From Afipia sp. Root123D2 (lineage in GTDB: Bacteria; Pseudomonadota; Alphaproteobacteria; Rhizobiales; Xanthobacteraceae), in contig NZ_LMDP01000003.1 of the NCBI RefSeq assembly GCF_001425835.1, positions 380,001 to 444,000 on the forward strand: DNA of 64,000 bases, given 5' to 3'. The position numbers were made by a program, and so were the translations under genes. Shown one piece after another: positions 45,189 through 55,222 of the stretch; within the stretch, counting starts at the first letter, position 1, and every line of letters begins with the position of its first letter. A model generated the notes under the pieces. The model was not told the DNA's origin. It searched no databases and saw only the letters and a program-made list of their open reading frames with translations.

Positions 45189-47666
45189 TCAGGTTCCGCG
45201 CGGTTTCACCCGCCGCGTCGGTGCAGCATTGGCGGGATCTTCCGGCCAGGGGTGCCGCGGATAGCGGCCCCGCAGATCGGATCGGACTGCGGCGTAACTG
45301 CCGTGCCAGAAACCGGGCAAATCACGCGTCACCTGCACCGGACGATGCGCCGGCGACAGCAACTCCACCACCAGCGGCAGCTTACCACGGGCAATCGAGG
45401 GATGGACGTTGAGTCCGAACAACTCCTGAAGACGAATGGCAATCTTCGGGCCTTCCTCGGCTTCATAATCAATCGGCACCGCGGTGCCGGTCGGCGCCTC
45501 GAAATGGGTCGGCGCTTCGCGATCGAGTTGCGCCCGCTGGTTCCATGGCACCAGCGCCATCAGCGCATCGGACATATCGGCAACGGAGAAGTCGGCGAGC
45601 GAGGTTTTGTCGTACAGCGCCGGCACCAGCCAATCGGTATGCGCCTCCGCAAGTCCCGTATCCGACAGATCGGGCCACTCATCAGGAGACGTCGCGCGCA
45701 AAAACATCACGCGGTCGCGCCATTGTTTCAGTGCTTTCGACCATGGCAGGCGGTCGAGACCGGCAGCGATCAGGCCATCCGCCAGTACGCGCGCTGTCTC
45801 CGCCGACGGCGTCAGCGCCAAAGTCTGTTCGGACAGCGTGATGGCGTGAAGTTTTTTCCGCCGCCGCGCACGCAGTGCCATCGCGTTGCGGTCGAACGTG
45901 ATCTCGTCACGCGTCTGGATATGCGCGGCGAATTGCGTTTCGATCTCGGCTTGCGTGATCGGCGCCGCCAGCAGGATGCGGCCGGCCGCCGCGGTGCCGG
46001 TCAGTTCGGCGACGGCGATATAGGGCGCACGCGCCAGACCGGACGCCTGATCGACATTGGCTCCGCGCCCATTGGCGAGGGTGAAACTGCCCTTGCCGCG
46101 ATTGCGCGCGACGCGATCGGGAAAGGCGAGCGCCAGAATCGAGCCCGTGGACAGTCCTTCCGCGCCCTGCTCTCGCACAGAACTCTTTTGCACTTGTGCA
46201 ACCCAGCGCTGCGCCATTTGCCTCGCGCTCGCCCCGCGTGGCGAACGGTCGCGCCGGAATTGATCGAGCCGCGTGTCGAGATCGGCGCTGTCGCCACCAA
46301 GCCCGCGCTCGGTAAGAACCGCGGCGATCGACGCAGCCTCGTCGCCCGCTCCGAGCCGATGCGAATCCACGATCATCCGTGCCAGACGCGGCGGCAGTGC
46401 CAGCGCGCGCAGGCTTTTTCCTTCGGCAGTGATGCGACCGACATCATCGAGCGCATCGAGTTCGTGCAGCAGCGCGCGCGCCTCGGTCAACGCTGGCAGC
46501 GGCGGGGGATCGAGAAACGCCAGCGTCGCCGGATCGCTGACACCCCATTCGGCGAGATCGAGCACCAGCGACGACAGATCGGCGGACAAAATCTCCGGCC
46601 GTGTGAATGCCTCGAATGCTGCCGTCTGCGGCTCATCCCACAGCCGATAGCAGACGCCGGGCTCGGTGCGCCCGGCACGGCCGCGACGCTGATCGACCGC
46701 CGCGCGCGAGGCCCGGATGGTCTCGAGCCGCGTCAGGCCGATGTCCGGCTCATAGCGCGGCACCCGCGCCATGCCGGAATCGACGACAATGCGAACGCCT
46801 TCGATGGTCAGCGAGGTTTCGGCGATCGATGTCGCCAGCACCACTTTCCGCTGACCCTTCGGCGGCGGCGCGATGGCGCGATCCTGCACGCTGGCATCGA
46901 GCGCACCGAACAGCGGCACGATTTCGATATTCGGGTCGCTCACGCGCTCGGCGAGAAACGTCTGGGTGCGGCGGATTTCCGCCGCGCCCGGCAGGAACGC
47001 CAGCACCGACCCGGCATCTGCACGCAGAGCGTTTGCTATCGCGTCCGCCATCTGACGCTCGATCTGCACGTCGGGCTTGCGGCCGAGATAACGGGTCTCG
47101 ACCGGAAAGGTGCGGCCTTCGCTCTCAACGACCGGAGCGTCACCGAGCAACTTGGCGACACGCGCGCCATCGAGCGTCGCCGACATCACCAGGATCCGCA
47201 GATCCTCGCGCAGCCCGCCTTGGGTGTCGCGCGCCAGCGCCAGACCCAGATCCGCATCCAGCGAGCGTTCGTGGAATTCGTCGAACAGCACGGCCGCGAC
47301 GCCGTTCAATTCGGGATCGTCGAGAATCTGTCGCGAGAAAATTCCTTCGGTGACGACTTCGATCCGTGTCGCGCGCGAAACCTTCGAGCCGAAGCGCACC
47401 CGATAGCCCACCGTCTCGCCAGCCTTTTCGCCCAGCGTCTGCGCCATGCGATCGGCCGCAGCCCGTGCAGCGATCCGGCGCGGCTCCAGGACAATGATCT
47501 TCTTGCCCTGCGTCCATGGCGCATCGAGCAGCGCCAGCGGCACCCGCGTGGTCTTGCCCGCGCCCGGCGGCGCGATCAGCACGGCGCTGTTGCTGCGCGT
47601 GAGCGTCGCCGTCAGGTCCTCAAGAACCGCGTCGATGGGAAGAGGCGTGGTGAATATTGTCGTCAA
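45189..47666 (-). CDS. hrpB: ATP-dependent helicase HrpB
   Basis: 825 residues, DEAH-box helicase of the HrpA/HrpB group. Motif I is APPGAGKTTRVPLALL, motif II is DEFH (LFDEFHERSLDADLGL), motif III is MSATLDG, and motif VI is QRRGRAGRTEPG. The C-terminal HrpB domain ends GSYAAVRSDLRGRYPRHPWPEDP. The start is placed at a TTG (47666). The open frame continues upstream to 47813, but those codons lie wholly in a dispersed repeat and do not look like protein. HrpB's role in most bacteria is unclear. Confidence 0.9.
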   Translation of the reverse strand: MTTIFTTPLPIDAVLEDLTATLTRSNSAVLIAPPGAGKTTRVPLALLDAPWTQGKKIIVLEPRRIAARAAADRMAQTLGEKAGETVGYRVRFGSKVSRATRIEVVTEGIFSRQILDDPELNGVAAVLFDEFHERSLDADLGLALARDTQGGLREDLRILVMSATLDGARVAKLLGDAPVVESEGRTFPVETRYLGRKPDVQIERQMADAIANALRADAGSVLAFLPGAAEIRRTQTFLAERVSDPNIEIVPLFGALDASVQDRAIAPPPKGQRKVVLATSIAETSLTIEGVRIVVDSGMARVPRYEPDIGLTRLETIRASRAAVDQRRGRAGRTEPGVCYRLWDEPQTAAFEAFTRPEILSADLSSLVLDLAEWGVSDPATLAFLDPPPLPALTEARALLHELDALDDVGRITAEGKSLRALALPPRLARMIVDSHRLGAGDEAASIAAVLTERGLGGDSADLDTRLDQFRRDRSPRGASARQMAQRWVAQVQKSSVREQGAEGLSTGSILALAFPDRVARNRGKGSFTLANGRGANVDQASGLARAPYIAVAELTGTAAAGRILLAAPITQAEIETQFAAHIQTRDEITFDRNAMALRARRRKKLHAITLSEQTLALTPSAETARVLADGLIAAGLDRLPWSKALKQWRDRVMFLRATSPDEWPDLSDTGLAEAHTDWLVPALYDKTSLADFSVADMSDALMALVPWNQRAQLDREAPTHFEAPTGTAVPIDYEAEEGPKIAIRLQELFGLNVHPSIARGKLPLVVELLSPAHRPVQVTRDLPGFWHGSYAAVRSDLRGRYPRHPWPEDPANAAPTRRVKPRGT

Positions 47667-47679
47667 TGGGCACTCGCAT

Positions 47680-47826
47680 CTTCCCCTGTCCCCTTGTGGG
47701 AGAGGTGGTTTCGAGCGCAGCGAGAAACCGGGTGAGGGGGAAGGGGCCGAGAAGCGTTCTCCCCTCACCCGTCTCGATCTCGTTTCACTCGACCTCGCCA
47801 CCCTCTCCCACACGGGGAGAGGGAAG
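47680..47826. repeat. 147-bp long inverted repeat, upstream of hrpB
   Basis: Outer arms around CTTCCC (47680) pair with GGGAAG (47821-47826). TGTGGGAGAGG pairs with CCTCTCCCACA, and GGGTGAGGGG pairs perfectly with CCCCTCACCC (about 47730-47770). The composition matches the common CCCTCACCC / CTCTCCCAC intergenic repeats of alphaproteobacteria. Different in sequence from the two-hairpin family. Confidence 0.75.
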
Positions 47827-47875
47827 AAAAGACCCAGTTCTGAAGCAACGCCGGCGCGAGCGGGTTTTAGGCAAA

Positions 47876-49183
47876 CTACTCGCCCCGCCCGACACTCTCA
47901 TAAGTGAAGCCGTGGGCTTCCATATCCTCGCGGCGGTAGATATTTCGCAGATCGACGATCACCGGCGTCGCCATTTCGCGCTTCAGCCGGGCCAGATCGA
48001 GCGCGCGGAACTGAACCCATTCGGTGACGATGACAATGGCGTCCGCACCCTTGGCGCAGGCATAGGCATCCTCGCAATATTCGATGTCCGGCAACTCGTG
48101 CTTCGCCAGATCCATCCCGACCGGATCGTAAGCACGCACATTCGCGCCGAGATCGAGCAATCCCGTCACCAGCGGAATCGACGGCGCCTCGCGCATGTCA
48201 TCGGTTTCCGGCTTGAAGGTGAGTCCCAGCACCGCAACGGTCTTGCCGCGCAGGCTACCGCCGAGCGCGGCGGAGACCTTGCGCGCCATCGCCCGCTTGC
48301 GGTTATCGTTGACGGCAAGAACCGCCTCGACGATGCGCAGCGGCACATCGTGATCGAGCGCCGTCTTCACCAGCGCACGGGTGTCCTTCGGAAAGCATGA
48401 GCCCCCGAAGCCAGGGCCGGCGTTGAGAAATTTCGAACCGATGCGGTTGTCGAGGCCGATGCCACGCGCAACTTCCTGCACGTCGGCACCGACCTTTTCC
48501 GACAGGTCCGCGATCTCGTTGATGAAGGTGATCTTGGTAGCGAGGAAAGCATTGGCCGCGTACTTGATCAGTTCGGCAGTGCGCCGCGCCGTGTACATGA
48601 TCGGCGCCTGGTTGAGATACAGCGGGCGATAGACCTCGCCGAGAACTTTTCGCGCGCGTTCCTCACTGGTGCCGACCACGATGCGATCGGGATGCTTGAA
48701 GTCGCGGATCGCCGCACCCTCGCGAAGGAACTCCGGGTTGGACGCCACCGCCACATCGGCCTGCGGATTGGTCTCGCGGATGATGCGCTCGACCTCGTCG
48801 CCGGTGCCGACCGGGACGGTCGATTTGGTAACGACGACAGTGAAGCCCTTCAGCGCCGCTGCGATGTCGCGCGCCGCTGCGTGGACGTAACTCAAATCCG
48901 CATGACCGTCGCCGCGACGCGACGGCGTGCCGACAGCAATGAACACTGCGTCGGCCTCTGCAACCGGACCCGCGAGATCTGTAGTAAAATCGAGCCGCCC
49001 GGCTTTCACCGACGTTTCAACGAGGCGATCCAGATCGGGTTCGAAAATCGGAATCTCGCCGCGCATCAGCGCCGCGATCTTGCTCGCATCGGTATCGACG
49101 CAGGTCACCCGGTGACCGAAATCCGCAAAGCAGGCGCCGGATACCAGCCCCACGTAACCCGAGCCGATCATGGCAATTCGCAT
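47876..49183 (-). CDS. UDP-glucose 6-dehydrogenase
   Basis: 435 residues, UDPG/MGDP dehydrogenase family. The NAD motif is GSGYVGLVSGACFAD at the N-terminus. The central helix contains KYAANAFLATKITFINEIADL, and the catalytic cysteine is in GFGGSCFPKDTRAL. It oxidises UDP-glucose to UDP-glucuronate for surface polysaccharides. Its neighbours do not form an obvious polysaccharide cluster. Confidence 0.95.
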   Translation of the reverse strand: MRIAMIGSGYVGLVSGACFADFGHRVTCVDTDASKIAALMRGEIPIFEPDLDRLVETSVKAGRLDFTTDLAGPVAEADAVFIAVGTPSRRGDGHADLSYVHAAARDIAAALKGFTVVVTKSTVPVGTGDEVERIIRETNPQADVAVASNPEFLREGAAIRDFKHPDRIVVGTSEERARKVLGEVYRPLYLNQAPIMYTARRTAELIKYAANAFLATKITFINEIADLSEKVGADVQEVARGIGLDNRIGSKFLNAGPGFGGSCFPKDTRALVKTALDHDVPLRIVEAVLAVNDNRKRAMARKVSAALGGSLRGKTVAVLGLTFKPETDDMREAPSIPLVTGLLDLGANVRAYDPVGMDLAKHELPDIEYCEDAYACAKGADAIVIVTEWVQFRALDLARLKREMATPVIVDLRNIYRREDMEAHGFTYESVGRGE

Positions 49184-49375
49184 GCAAAAACCTGTCCTGA
49201 GTTGGTTAACGGGATGGGTGAGATTTGCGCGACTTTCGCGCGGGTCTTAGCGCGTTTCAAGGCGGAACGGAAACCGGATCATGGCGGGAATACTGGCATA
49301 ACATTTGGATGAATAAAGGGGACGGAAACCCCTTCGCCCCGATAATGGGCGCAACCATCCTGAAACGGGACAGCC

Positions 49376-50437
49376 ATGAACGGTAACGAGACAGCGACCA
49401 TCGCCGCGCCGAATGCCTCTTCCGAGCGCATCGACTGGGTCGACTATGCCAAAGGCATCTGCATCATCATGGTGGTGATGATGCACTCGACGCTCGGCGT
49501 TGAACTGGCGGCCGGAAAAACCGGCTTCATGCATCATGTGGTCGAATTCGCCCGCCCATTCCGGATGCCCGACTTCTTCCTCATTTCCGGCCTGTTCCTG
49601 GCCCGCGTCATTAACCGTGACTGGCGCACTTATCTCGACCGCAAGGTGATGCATTTCGCCTACTTCTATATCCTGTGGGTGACGATCCAGTTCGCTTTCA
49701 AAGCGCCGGGCATGGCGGCCGAAGGCGGCTGGGGTCACGTCGGTGTCATGTATCTCGAATCCTTCATCGAGCCGTTCGGCACGCTATGGTTCATCTATCT
49801 GTTGCCGATCTTCTTTGTCGTCACCAAGGCAACGCTGCGTGTTCCGGCGGCAGCGATCTGGTTCGTCGGCGCTGCGCTGGAAATGTCACATATTGCCACC
49901 GGTTGGACGGTCATCGACGAGTTCGCCGCACGCTTCGTCTACTTCTATTCGGGCTATCTGTTCGCGAGCTATGTGTTCGCAATGGCGGATCGTGCCCGGG
50001 CATGGCCTCTTCTCGCGCTCGGCGGGCTGGCATTGTGGGGTATCGTCAATGCAACGCTGGTGTTCGCCGGCGTCAGCACCCTGCCCATCATCTCTCTGGC
50101 ACTCGGCTTCGCGGGTGCATGCGCCATCATCACCACCGGCGTGCTGCTGGCGCGGAAGGGCTGGCTCGGTGGCCTGCGCTTCTGCGGCGAACATTCGATC
50201 GTGATCTATCTCGCCTTCTTCCTGCCGATGGCGATCACCCGCACCCTGCTGCTGAAAACCGGTATCGTCACCGATATCGGCGTGATCGCGATGATCGTCA
50301 CCGCCATGGGCGTACTCGGCGCGCTGGCGATGTGGTGGGGCGCGCGGCGCGCCGGCCTGAACTTCCTGTTCGAACGGCCGGCGATGTTCTGGATCGCGCC
50401 GAACAAGCACCGCGTCGCTCTGCAGGCGGCGGAGTAG
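49376..50437 (+). CDS. Acyltransferase 3 family membrane protein
   Basis: 353 residues with about ten hydrophobic segments. The N-terminal RIDWVDYAKGICIIMVVMMHS, with the catalytic histidine, and RPFRMPDFFLISGLFLA with its arginine are the acyltransferase_3 hallmarks. Members acylate sugars, glucans or lipids at the inner membrane. It is divergent from the UDP-glucose dehydrogenase gene, which suits an envelope-glycan role but does not prove one. Confidence 0.88.
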   Translation: MNGNETATIAAPNASSERIDWVDYAKGICIIMVVMMHSTLGVELAAGKTGFMHHVVEFARPFRMPDFFLISGLFLARVINRDWRTYLDRKVMHFAYFYILWVTIQFAFKAPGMAAEGGWGHVGVMYLESFIEPFGTLWFIYLLPIFFVVTKATLRVPAAAIWFVGAALEMSHIATGWTVIDEFAARFVYFYSGYLFASYVFAMADRARAWPLLALGGLALWGIVNATLVFAGVSTLPIISLALGFAGACAIITTGVLLARKGWLGGLRFCGEHSIVIYLAFFLPMAITRTLLLKTGIVTDIGVIAMIVTAMGVLGALAMWWGARRAGLNFLFERPAMFWIAPNKHRVALQAAE

Positions 50438-50457
50438 CGCATATCCCATCAGTGTCG

Positions 50458-50480
50458 GTGGCCGGGTCAACCCCGGCCAT
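50458..50480. repeat. Single-stem copy of the dispersed repeat
   Basis: TGGCCGGG / CCCGGCCA (50459-50466, 50472-50479) with loop TCAAC, matching the second stem of the two-hairpin elements. It lies between the acyltransferase and polA genes and has no T-run. Confidence 0.7.
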
Positions 50481-50551
50481 CGCGAAAAATCCCGTGCGCA
50501 TCTGCCATGCGAAGGGCTGTCAATCGCGGCTAAAATCCTTAAGTTGCCGCC

Positions 50552-53500
50552 ATGTCGAAAAAGCCCGCACCGCCCGCCAAACAAGCCGCCCCCAAAAAGC
50601 CCGCTGCCGAGGCGGCGACTGCAAAACCTGCCGCCGCCAAGCCCGCCGGGGTCAATCTCCCCGGCAAGGGCGACCATGTCTTTCTGGTGGACGGCTCGGG
50701 CTATATCTTCCGCGCCTATCACGCGCTGCCGCCGCTGAACCGCAAGTCCGACGGTTTGCAGGTCAACGCCGTACTCGGCTTCTGCAACATGCTGTGGAAG
50801 CTGATGCGCGACATGCCGCCGGACAACCGGCCGACCCATCTCGCTATCATCTTCGACAAGTCCGAGAAGACATTTCGCAACGAGTTCTACCCGCAATACA
50901 AGGCGCAGCGCCCGCCGGCGCCGGATGATCTGATTCCGCAGTTCGCGCTGATCCGCGAGGCGGTGCGTGCGTTCGACCTGCCGTGTCTGGAACAGATCGG
51001 CTATGAGGCCGATGACCTGATCGCAACCTATGTGCGTGAGGCGTGCGAGCGCGGCGCTACCGCCACCATCGTCTCCTCCGACAAGGACCTGATGCAGCTC
51101 GTCACCGACTGCGTCAGCATGTACGACACCATGAAGGATCGTCGCCTCGGCATTCCCGAGGTGATCGAGAAATTCGGCGTGCCGCCCGAGAAGGTGGTCG
51201 AAGTGCAGGCACTGGCCGGCGATTCCGTTGACAACGTGCCGGGCGTGCCCGGCATCGGCATCAAGACCGCGGCGCAACTCATCAATGAATATGGCGACCT
51301 CGAGACGCTGCTGGCTCGCGCGGGCGAGATCAAGCAGCCGAAACGCCGCGAGGCGCTGATTGAGAACGCCGAGAAAGCGCGGATTTCGCGCCGCCTCGTG
51401 CTGCTCGACGATCACGTCAAGCTCGACGTCCCGCTTGATGAGCTTGCCGTGCATGAACCGGATTCGCGCAAGCTGATTTCATTTCTCAAGGCGATGGAAT
51501 TCACCACGCTGACGAGGCGCGTCGCCGAATACGCCCAGATCGATCCGGCGGATGTCACCGCCGACGACAAGCTGAAAAGCGAGTTCGCGCGCTCGACACC
51601 CGATGCCGATTCACCGGAAACGCCATCACTCGGCGGCGAGCCCGACGCCCGCGCCAAAGGCACGATGTCGCCGTCGTCCGCCGCGGGCGGCAGACCGGGC
51701 GCGAACGGCAAGGCGGCAGGTCCCCTCACGCCCAAAGCCCTCGCGGAAGCCCGTGCAGCGAGCGCGCTCAAGGTACCGCTCGATCGCAGCAAATACGTCA
51801 TCATCCGCACCCATGACGACCTCAAGGTCTGGATCGCGCGCGCCCACGACCTCGGCCATGTCGCGATCGACGTGAAGGCGACATCGGACGATCCGATGCA
51901 GGCGGACATCTGCGGCGTGGCGCTGGCGCTTCGGCCCAACGAGGCTTGCTACATCCCGATCGGCCACAAGAAAGCCGGCGATTCCGATCTGTTCTCCGGC
52001 GGGCTCGCCGACGGCCAGATCGAGGCGACGAAGGTGTTCGACGCGTTGCGCGCACTGTTCGAAACCGAGGCCGTGCTTAAATCCGGCTTCAACATCAAGT
52101 TCAACACCGTGCTGCTTGCCCAGCATGGCGTGACGGTGCGCACCATCGACGATGTCGAGCTGATGTCATACGTGCTTGATGCCGGGCGCAGCGGCCACGG
52201 CCTCAATACGCTGGCCGAGCGCTTGCTTGGTCACACGATGATCGCCACGGCCGACGTGACCGGCACCGGCAAGAACAGGATTTCGCTGGATCAGGTTACG
52301 CTCGAACGCGCGACCGAATACGCAGCCGAGAGCGCCGACGTCATTCTGCGGGCCTGGCTGGTGCTGAAGGCGCGCCTGATCGCCGAACGGATGAACACCG
52401 TCTACGAAACGCTGGAGCGGCCGCTGGTGCCGGTGCTGGTGCAGATGGAGCGGCGTGGCATCACCATCGACCGCCAGGTGCTGTCGCGGCTGTCGGGCGA
52501 ATTCGCCCAGACTGCCGCTCGCCTCGAAGCGGAAATTCAGGAACTCGCCGGCGAGCCGGTCAACCCGGGCAGCCCGAAGCAGCTCGGCGACATCATTTTC
52601 GGAAAAATGGGTCTGCCCGGTGGACAGAAAACCAAGACCGGCGCGTGGTCGACATCGGCATCAATCCTTGAAGACCTCGCCGACGAAGGCCACGTATTCC
52701 CGCGCAAAATTCTCGACTGGCGGCAGGTGTCGAAGCTGAAATCGACTTACACAGACGCGCTGCCGGCCTATGTCCATCCGCAGACTCACCGCATTCACAC
52801 CACCTACGCGCTGGCGGCGACGACGACCGGCCGCCTGTCGTCGAACGAACCGAACCTGCAAAACATTCCGGTGCGCAACGAGGAAGGCCGCAAGATCCGC
52901 AAGGCTTTCGTCGCGACGCCCGGTCACAAACTGGTATCAGCGGATTACTCTCAGATCGAATTGCGGCTGCTCGCCGAGATCGCCGACATTCCGACACTGA
53001 AGCAGGCGTTCAAGGACGGCCTCGACATTCATGCGATGACCGCTTCCGAAATGTTCGGCGTGCCGATAAAGGATATGCCGGCTGAAATCCGCCGCCGCGC
53101 CAAGGCGATCAATTTTGGCATCATCTACGGCATCTCGGCGTTCGGCCTCGCCAACCAGCTCGGCATTCCTCGCGAGGAAGCCGGCGCCTACATCAAGAAG
53201 TATTTTGAGCGATTCCCCGGCATCCGCGCCTACATGGATGCGACGCGCGACTTCTGCCGCGAGCATGGCTATGTCGAGACGCTGTTCGGCCGCAAATGTC
53301 ATTACCCGGACATCAAGGCAAGCAATGCATCGATCCGTGCCTTTAACGAGCGCGCCGCAATCAATGCGCGGCTGCAGGGCACTGCCGCAGACATCATCCG
53401 CCGCGCCATGATCCGGATAGATGACGCGCTCGCCGAGAAAACGCTATCGGCGCAGATGCTGCTGCAAGTTCATGACGAACTGATCTTCGAGGTGCCCGAC

Positions 53501-53629
53501 AAGGAAGTCGAGAGAACCTTGCCGGTGATTCAGAAGGTGATGGAGGACGCGCCGTTCCCGGCGGTCGCCATGTCAGTGCCGCTGCATGTCGATGCCCGCG
53601 CCGCCAGCAATTGGGACGAGGCGCACTAG
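50552..53629 (+). CDS. polA: DNA polymerase I, with degenerate 3'-5' exonuclease domain
   Basis: 1025 residues. After a Lys/Ala/Pro-rich tail of about 40 residues, the 5'-3' exonuclease domain starts at VDGSGYIFRAYHALPP. The polymerase domain is intact: motif A DYSQIELRLLAEIADI, motif B RRAKAINFGIIYG and motif C QVHDELIFEV. The proofreading domain keeps its fold pattern but lacks metal ligands: the DxE of exo I reads DVK (440-442), the exo II aspartate is N518 (KFNTVLL), and the exo III aspartate is S594 (YAAESAD). Nick translation and gap filling should work, but proofreading should not. A low-complexity insert (about 350-395) separates the domains. Confidence 0.96.
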   Translation: MSKKPAPPAKQAAPKKPAAEAATAKPAAAKPAGVNLPGKGDHVFLVDGSGYIFRAYHALPPLNRKSDGLQVNAVLGFCNMLWKLMRDMPPDNRPTHLAIIFDKSEKTFRNEFYPQYKAQRPPAPDDLIPQFALIREAVRAFDLPCLEQIGYEADDLIATYVREACERGATATIVSSDKDLMQLVTDCVSMYDTMKDRRLGIPEVIEKFGVPPEKVVEVQALAGDSVDNVPGVPGIGIKTAAQLINEYGDLETLLARAGEIKQPKRREALIENAEKARISRRLVLLDDHVKLDVPLDELAVHEPDSRKLISFLKAMEFTTLTRRVAEYAQIDPADVTADDKLKSEFARSTPDADSPETPSLGGEPDARAKGTMSPSSAAGGRPGANGKAAGPLTPKALAEARAASALKVPLDRSKYVIIRTHDDLKVWIARAHDLGHVAIDVKATSDDPMQADICGVALALRPNEACYIPIGHKKAGDSDLFSGGLADGQIEATKVFDALRALFETEAVLKSGFNIKFNTVLLAQHGVTVRTIDDVELMSYVLDAGRSGHGLNTLAERLLGHTMIATADVTGTGKNRISLDQVTLERATEYAAESADVILRAWLVLKARLIAERMNTVYETLERPLVPVLVQMERRGITIDRQVLSRLSGEFAQTAARLEAEIQELAGEPVNPGSPKQLGDIIFGKMGLPGGQKTKTGAWSTSASILEDLADEGHVFPRKILDWRQVSKLKSTYTDALPAYVHPQTHRIHTTYALAATTTGRLSSNEPNLQNIPVRNEEGRKIRKAFVATPGHKLVSADYSQIELRLLAEIADIPTLKQAFKDGLDIHAMTASEMFGVPIKDMPAEIRRRAKAINFGIIYGISAFGLANQLGIPREEAGAYIKKYFERFPGIRAYMDATRDFCREHGYVETLFGRKCHYPDIKASNASIRAFNERAAINARLQGTAADIIRRAMIRIDDALAEKTLSAQMLLQVHDELIFEVPDKEVERTLPVIQKVMEDAPFPAVAMSVPLHVDARAASNWDEAH

Positions 53630-53744
53630 ATTATCTCAAATCGGCTTAGTCCTTCGAGACGCGCCTGGAGTCCTTGACGCGTTTCTTTATGCGAACCGGT
53701 ATCCACCTCGCTCGAAAACGCTATAGCGGGAGCACATCGCCCAC

Positions 53745-54455
53745 ATGCCTGACCTCTCCGCATTTCCAATTACCAAACGCTGGCCGCCGAAACATTCCGA
53801 CCGGCTGCAACTCTACTCGCTGCCGACACCGAATGGCGTGAAAGTCTCGATCATGCTCGAGGAAATCGGACTGCCGTATGAGGCGCATCTGGTCGATTTC
53901 GGAAAGAACGACCAGCAGACGCCCGAATTCCTGTCGCTCAATCCGAATGGAAAGATTCCGGCGATCCTCGACCCCGACGGTCCCGGCGGAAGGCCGCTCG
54001 GACTCTTCGAATCGGGAGCTATCCTCGACTACCTTGCCGGCAAGACCGGCAAGTTCATTCCGCCCCACTCCGCGCGCAGGATCGAGACCATTCAGTGGGT
54101 CCATTTTCAGATCGGCGGCGTCGGTCCGATGTTCGGGCAGGTTGGATTTTTCAACAAGTTCGCGGGCAAGGAATACGCGGACAAGCGCCCGCTTCAGCGC
54201 TACGTGAGCGAGTCGAAGCGCCTGCTCGGCGTGATCGATCGGCGGCTCGACGGCCGTCAATGGATCATGGGCGACGGCTACACCATCGCCGATATTTCAA
54301 TGCTCGGCTGGGTGCGCAACCTGATCGGCTTCTACGAGGCCCGCGAACTGGTCGAATTCGACAACCTGAAGCACGTGCCGGTCTGGCTGGACCGCTGCCT
54401 CGCGCGACCGGCCGTGCAACGTGGCTTGGTCATCCCGTCCCGGCCTCAGCCTTGA
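53745..54455 (+). CDS. Glutathione S-transferase, nu-class/YghU-like
   Basis: 236 residues. The N-terminal thioredoxin fold shows LYSLPTPNGVKVSIMLEEIGLPY with the TPNG active-site turn of nu-class enzymes, then GKIPAILDPDG and ESGAILDYLAGKTGKF. The C-terminal helical domain follows. Members bind two glutathiones and reduce disulfides or organic peroxides. Its end faces a paralogue on the opposite strand only 30 bp away. Confidence 0.92.
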   Translation: MPDLSAFPITKRWPPKHSDRLQLYSLPTPNGVKVSIMLEEIGLPYEAHLVDFGKNDQQTPEFLSLNPNGKIPAILDPDGPGGRPLGLFESGAILDYLAGKTGKFIPPHSARRIETIQWVHFQIGGVGPMFGQVGFFNKFAGKEYADKRPLQRYVSESKRLLGVIDRRLDGRQWIMGDGYTIADISMLGWVRNLIGFYEARELVEFDNLKHVPVWLDRCLARPAVQRGLVIPSRPQP

Positions 54456-54485
54456 TTGCAGCGTGACGAAAAGCACGCCGCAGGA

Positions 54486-55118
54486 TCACCCCAGCTTCAC
54501 GTCGAATCCCCGCTTCACCCCCGGCCGCGCCATCAGGTTGGCGTACCAGCGTTCGACATTGGGGAAATCAGCAAGCGGCACCTTGTGGCGCTCGTGCCGC
54601 CATGCCCAGCCGAGAATGGCGAAGTCCGCGACCGACAATTTATCCGCAACGAATTCGCGATCTTTCAACCGGCGATCGAGCACACCGTAGAGCCGCCGCG
54701 TCTCCTTGGAGTAACGCGCGAGGCCATAGCGGCGGTCCTGCTCGTTCTCCAGCGCGATGAAATGGTGCACCTGGCCCGGCATCGGACCGAAGCCACCCAT
54801 CTGCCACATCAGCCATTCCCACACCGGAATTCGCTCGCCGAAATCCTTCGGCAGGAACTTGCCGGTCTTCTCGCCGAGATAGAGCAGGATCGCGCCGGAT
54901 TCAAAAATGCTGACCGGCTTGCCATGCGGCCCGTCCGGGTCGACGATGGCAGGAATCTTGTTGTTCGGGCTGATCCTGAGGAAGTCCGGCTTGAATTGCT
55001 CGTCCTTGGAAATATTCACGGGATGCACCGTGTAGGGCAGTCCCATTTCTTCCAGAGCGACACTGATCTTGCGACCGTTGGGCGTATTCCAGGTGTGAAG
55101 TTCGATCGTCATTCCCAT
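54486..55118 (-). CDS. Glutathione S-transferase, nu-class/YfcG-like
   Basis: 210 residues. LHTWNTPNGRKISVALEEMGLPY and NNKIPAIVDPDGPHGKPVSIFESGAI are the nu-class thioredoxin-fold motifs. Paralogous to the preceding gene, with many identical positions in the first 80 residues. Convergent with it, which suggests an inverted duplication followed by divergence. The ATG at 55118 or the one two codons later may be the start. Confidence 0.92.
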   Translation of the reverse strand: MGMTIELHTWNTPNGRKISVALEEMGLPYTVHPVNISKDEQFKPDFLRISPNNKIPAIVDPDGPHGKPVSIFESGAILLYLGEKTGKFLPKDFGERIPVWEWLMWQMGGFGPMPGQVHHFIALENEQDRRYGLARYSKETRRLYGVLDRRLKDREFVADKLSVADFAILGWAWRHERHKVPLADFPNVERWYANLMARPGVKRGFDVKLG

Positions 55119-55222
55119 TCCCTATATTGGTCTTGCGCTGTTGACGGTGCGCGATCGGCTCTGGAATGTCCACGCCGCGGGCGCTAAATTCCGCCAAATT
55201 CCCCGCACCGAAGAGATTGCCC

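Noticed and set aside
45135-47735. Very long plus-strand open frame (866 codons) opposite hrpB
   Set aside because: It is a mirror frame caused by high GC content: Arg/Gln/His-rich and motif-free, while the minus strand encodes a full helicase with all motifs.
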